From JALJPB01 sp963933115 (lineage in GTDB: Bacteria; Pseudomonadota; Gammaproteobacteria; Enterobacterales; Alteromonadaceae): DNA of 26,351 nucleotides. Every line of letters starts with the position of its first letter. Position 1 is the stretch's first letter. The position numbers were made by a program, and so were the translations under genes. The notes under the pieces were generated by a model. It was not told the origin of the DNA. It did no database searches and worked only from the letters and a program-made list of their open reading frames with translations. This document shows positions 24,369-26,351 of the stretch, piece by piece. The DNA lies in assembly GCA_963933115.1 (NCBI GenBank), contig CAWVSL010000038.1, forward strand, positions 1 to 26,351, given 5' to 3'.

Positions 24369-25295
24369 TTGCAGCCTATTATTCAAATCACCGACGTTAA
24401 TAAATTTTATGACAGTGGTTTTCAAGCACTGAAGAATATTAACTTATCAATAAAACCAGCTGAAATTTTTGCCTTATTAGGGCCAAACGGAGCAGGTAAA
24501 ACAACACTCATTAGTACGATTTGTGGCATTGTTGATGCCAGCTCGGGGAAAATTACGGTTGATGGTAAAGATATTGTTGCGGGTTACCGACATACGCGTG
24601 AACTTATTGGCTTAGTACCACAAGAGTTAACCACGGATGCTTTTGAAACAGTATGGTCTACCGTTTCATTTAGCCGTGGATTATTTGGTAAAAAACCCAA
24701 CCCTGCTTTTATTGAGGAAACACTCAAGTCATTATCGCTTTGGGATAAAAAAGACAATCGCATGATTGAATTATCTGGTGGTATGAAACGCCGAGTGATG
24801 ATTGCAAAGGCACTGTCTCATCAACCAACCATTTTATTTTTAGATGAACCTACCGCTGGTGTTGATGTAGAGTTGCGCAAAGATATGTGGCAATTAGTCA
24901 GGCAATTACGTAACGATGGCGTAACTATAATCTTAACGACACACTATATTGAAGAAGCTGAGGAAATAGCAGACCGTATTGGTGTTATTAAAAATGGTCA
25001 ACTTATTTTGGTTGAAGATAAAACAGTTTTAATGGATCAACTAGGGAAGAAACAGTTAATTCTCCATTTAAAAGAACCATTAACAGCGATACCTTCGGCT
25101 ATGACTGATTTTAATTTACAGATTAAAAATGATGGTCTGCAATTAATTTACAGTTATGACACTAGTGAAGAACACACGGGGATCTCTGCTTTACTCCAGC
25201 ATTTGTCAGAAGCAAATATAGGCTTTAAAGATATCAACACAGATCAAAGCTCGTTAGAAGATATCTTTGTCTCACTAGTAAGGGAAACAAAATGA
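24369..25295 (+). CDS. ABC-2 type exporter ATP-binding protein, YadG-like
   Basis: This is the nucleotide-binding subunit of an ABC-2 exporter, 308 residues from this start. Positions counted from here: Walker A GPNGAGKT (about 38-45), Q-loop in GLVPQE (about 85), signature LSGGMKRR (about 135-142), Walker B ILFLDEPTAGVD (about 155-166) and switch histidine in TTHYIEEAEE (about 192). It closely resembles E. coli YadG (308 residues), including LWDKKDNRM, VELRKDMW and the C-terminal LEDIFVSLV. The start is uncertain. TTG at 24369 has GGA 8 nt upstream; TTG at 24363 would add two residues but leaves only 2 nt from that site. The permease gene overlaps its stop by 4 bp. The exported substrate cannot be told. 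Confidence 0.9.
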   Translation: MQPIIQITDVNKFYDSGFQALKNINLSIKPAEIFALLGPNGAGKTTLISTICGIVDASSGKITVDGKDIVAGYRHTRELIGLVPQELTTDAFETVWSTVSFSRGLFGKKPNPAFIEETLKSLSLWDKKDNRMIELSGGMKRRVMIAKALSHQPTILFLDEPTAGVDVELRKDMWQLVRQLRNDGVTIILTTHYIEEAEEIADRIGVIKNGQLILVEDKTVLMDQLGKKQLILHLKEPLTAIPSAMTDFNLQIKNDGLQLIYSYDTSEEHTGISALLQHLSEANIGFKDINTDQSSLEDIFVSLVRETK

Positions 25296-26053
25296 ATCGT
25301 TACGCTGTTATGGCTATTTATAAATTTGAAATGGCGCGAACTAAACGTACTATTTTCCAAAGCATTATCTCTCCAGTTATATCTACTTCACTTTACTTTA
25401 TTGTTTTTGGCTCTGCAATTGGCTCGCGTATTACCGAAATAGACGGTATTAGTTATGGTGCTTTTATTGTCCCAGGATTAATTATGTTATCTGTATTAAC
25501 ACAAAGTATTTCAAATGCGTCTTTTGGTATATATTTTCCTAAATTCACTGGTACTATTTATGAGTTACTTTCTGCTCCGATATCTTCTTTTGAAATTTTG
25601 CTTGGTTATGTTGGCGCTGCTGCAACTAAATCGATTGTCTTAGCGTTAATTATATTAGCGACAGCGCATCTATTTGTTCCACTTGAAATAGCACATCCTT
25701 TTTGGATGTTATTCTTTCTCGTGTTAACGGCGGTAACCTTCAGCTTGTTTGGTTTTATTATCGGTATATGGGCAGACAACTTTGAAAAGCTACAAGTGAT
25801 CCCACTGATTATTATTACTCCGCTGGTATTTTTAGGGGGTACTTTTTATTCTGTCAGTATGTTGCCACCATTTTGGCAAACAGTGACACAATTCAATCCA
25901 GTATTTTATTTAATTAGTGGTTTTAGATGGAGTTTTTATGGTGTGGCGGAGGTAAGTTTAGCCACTACTTTTGGTGTTATGGGCGGACTTTTAGCTTTAT
26001 GTTTATTAGCGGTTACTTGGATATTTAAAAGTGGCTATCAGATAAAGCAATAA
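25292..26053 (+). CDS. ABC-2 type exporter permease, YadH-like
   Basis: This 253-residue protein is the membrane subunit partnering the preceding ATPase. It has about six hydrophobic segments, at roughly 25-45, 60-80, 105-125, 135-157, 167-190 and 225-246. The ABC-2 family hallmarks are present: ISTSLYFIVFGSAIGSRI, FIVPGLIMLSV, and the late LGGTFYSVSMLPPFWQ followed by NPVFYLISGFRW. It aligns by eye with E. coli YadH (256 residues). ATG and the TGA of the ATPase gene overlap as ATGA (25292-25295), typical of translational coupling. Drug, lipid or polysaccharide export has been proposed for relatives; nothing here decides between these. Confidence 0.92.
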   Translation: MNRYAVMAIYKFEMARTKRTIFQSIISPVISTSLYFIVFGSAIGSRITEIDGISYGAFIVPGLIMLSVLTQSISNASFGIYFPKFTGTIYELLSAPISSFEILLGYVGAAATKSIVLALIILATAHLFVPLEIAHPFWMLFFLVLTAVTFSLFGFIIGIWADNFEKLQVIPLIIITPLVFLGGTFYSVSMLPPFWQTVTQFNPVFYLISGFRWSFYGVAEVSLATTFGVMGGLLALCLLAVTWIFKSGYQIKQ

Positions 26054-26139
26054 CCGCAATAAGAACAGTGCTAACTATTGGTAAGTATGAACACCTCGGT
26101 CATCAATCCTCAATTCATTACTCATCTATAAGAAAAATC

Positions 26140-26167
26140 ACCTTGTCGGTAATATTATAGGCAAGGT
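26140..26167 (+). terminator. Stem-loop after the ABC exporter operon
   Basis: ACCTTGTC (26140-26147) pairs with GGCAAGGT (26160-26167), 8 bp with one U-G wobble and a 12-nt loop, 86 nt after the permease stop. No T-run follows, so it is a weak terminator candidate. Confidence 0.3.
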
Positions 26168-26315
26168 TTGAATGGTAGATAGTCTTTTGGCTCTAACAGG
26201 TATTTGTATACGGCAACATGGTCGAGGTTTTTGCAGACAGGAAAAAAGGACAAAAAAGTCAAATAGGTGGTTTTTTTAAATTAGTTTAGAACAAGTTTTG
26301 ATGAAATAGAGTTTG

Positions 26316-26333
26316 ACTCAAACTCAAACTCAA
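26316..26333. repeat. Three tandem ACTCAA units
   Basis: ACTCAA is repeated three times head to tail in an AT-rich gene-free stretch near the window end. This is a short microsatellite-like run with no visible role. Confidence 0.7.
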
Positions 26334-26351
26334 AATTTATTCTGTTTTATT

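Noticed and set aside
1..26351. CRISPR arrays, insertion sequences, prophage genes, toxin-antitoxin or defence genes
   Set aside because: I looked on both strands and found no spaced direct repeats, transposase or integrase motifs, or matching gene families.

Overview
The window is an AT-rich chromosomal segment of a gammaproteobacterium. Protein similarity to the E. coli orthologues, together with the gene order, fits the Alteromonadales. A Colwellia-like marine bacterium is the best guess, but this is inferred from general recall and not from a search. It is almost entirely conserved housekeeping sequence. I see no phage, insertion sequence, CRISPR array, toxin-antitoxin pair or defence island, and I do not see a convincing new system.

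Left part (1-6160): a small secreted protein of unknown function and cysZ (sulfate uptake) lie on the minus strand. They diverge from zipA (FtsZ anchor) and ligA (NAD-dependent DNA ligase), which is the cysZ/zipA-ligA arrangement of E. coli. The gap between cysZ and zipA is unusually long (967 bp). A three-helix membrane protein converges on ligA, and the two stop codons overlap by 4 bp.

Middle (6552-14885): an M48 metalloprotease lipoprotein (LoiP/YggG-like), an FklB-type FKBP peptidyl-prolyl isomerase with a strong terminator, an NTF2-like protein, then dapB, carA, carB and greA. These cover lysine/peptidoglycan precursor synthesis, carbamoyl-phosphate for arginine and pyrimidines, and transcript cleavage. 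carA has a conserved TTG start and a leader with a hairpin followed by a pyrimidine-rich tract.

Right part (15131-24130): a CotH-domain lipoprotein gene on the minus strand sits between greA and yhbY. yhbY (ribosome-associated RNA-binding protein) diverges from rlmE, ftsH, folP, glmM, tpiA, secG and tRNA-Leu(GAG). This is the classical rlmE-ftsH-folP-glmM-secG-leuU block, with tpiA inserted before secG. It combines 23S rRNA methylation, membrane proteolysis, folate synthesis, amino-sugar activation, glycolysis and protein export. A heat-shock-like promoter precedes rlmE.

End (24131-26351): after the tRNA terminator comes a two-gene ABC-2 exporter (YadG/YadH-like) with a 4-bp overlap, where many relatives carry rimP-nusA-infB. 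The last roughly 300 bp hold no recognisable gene.
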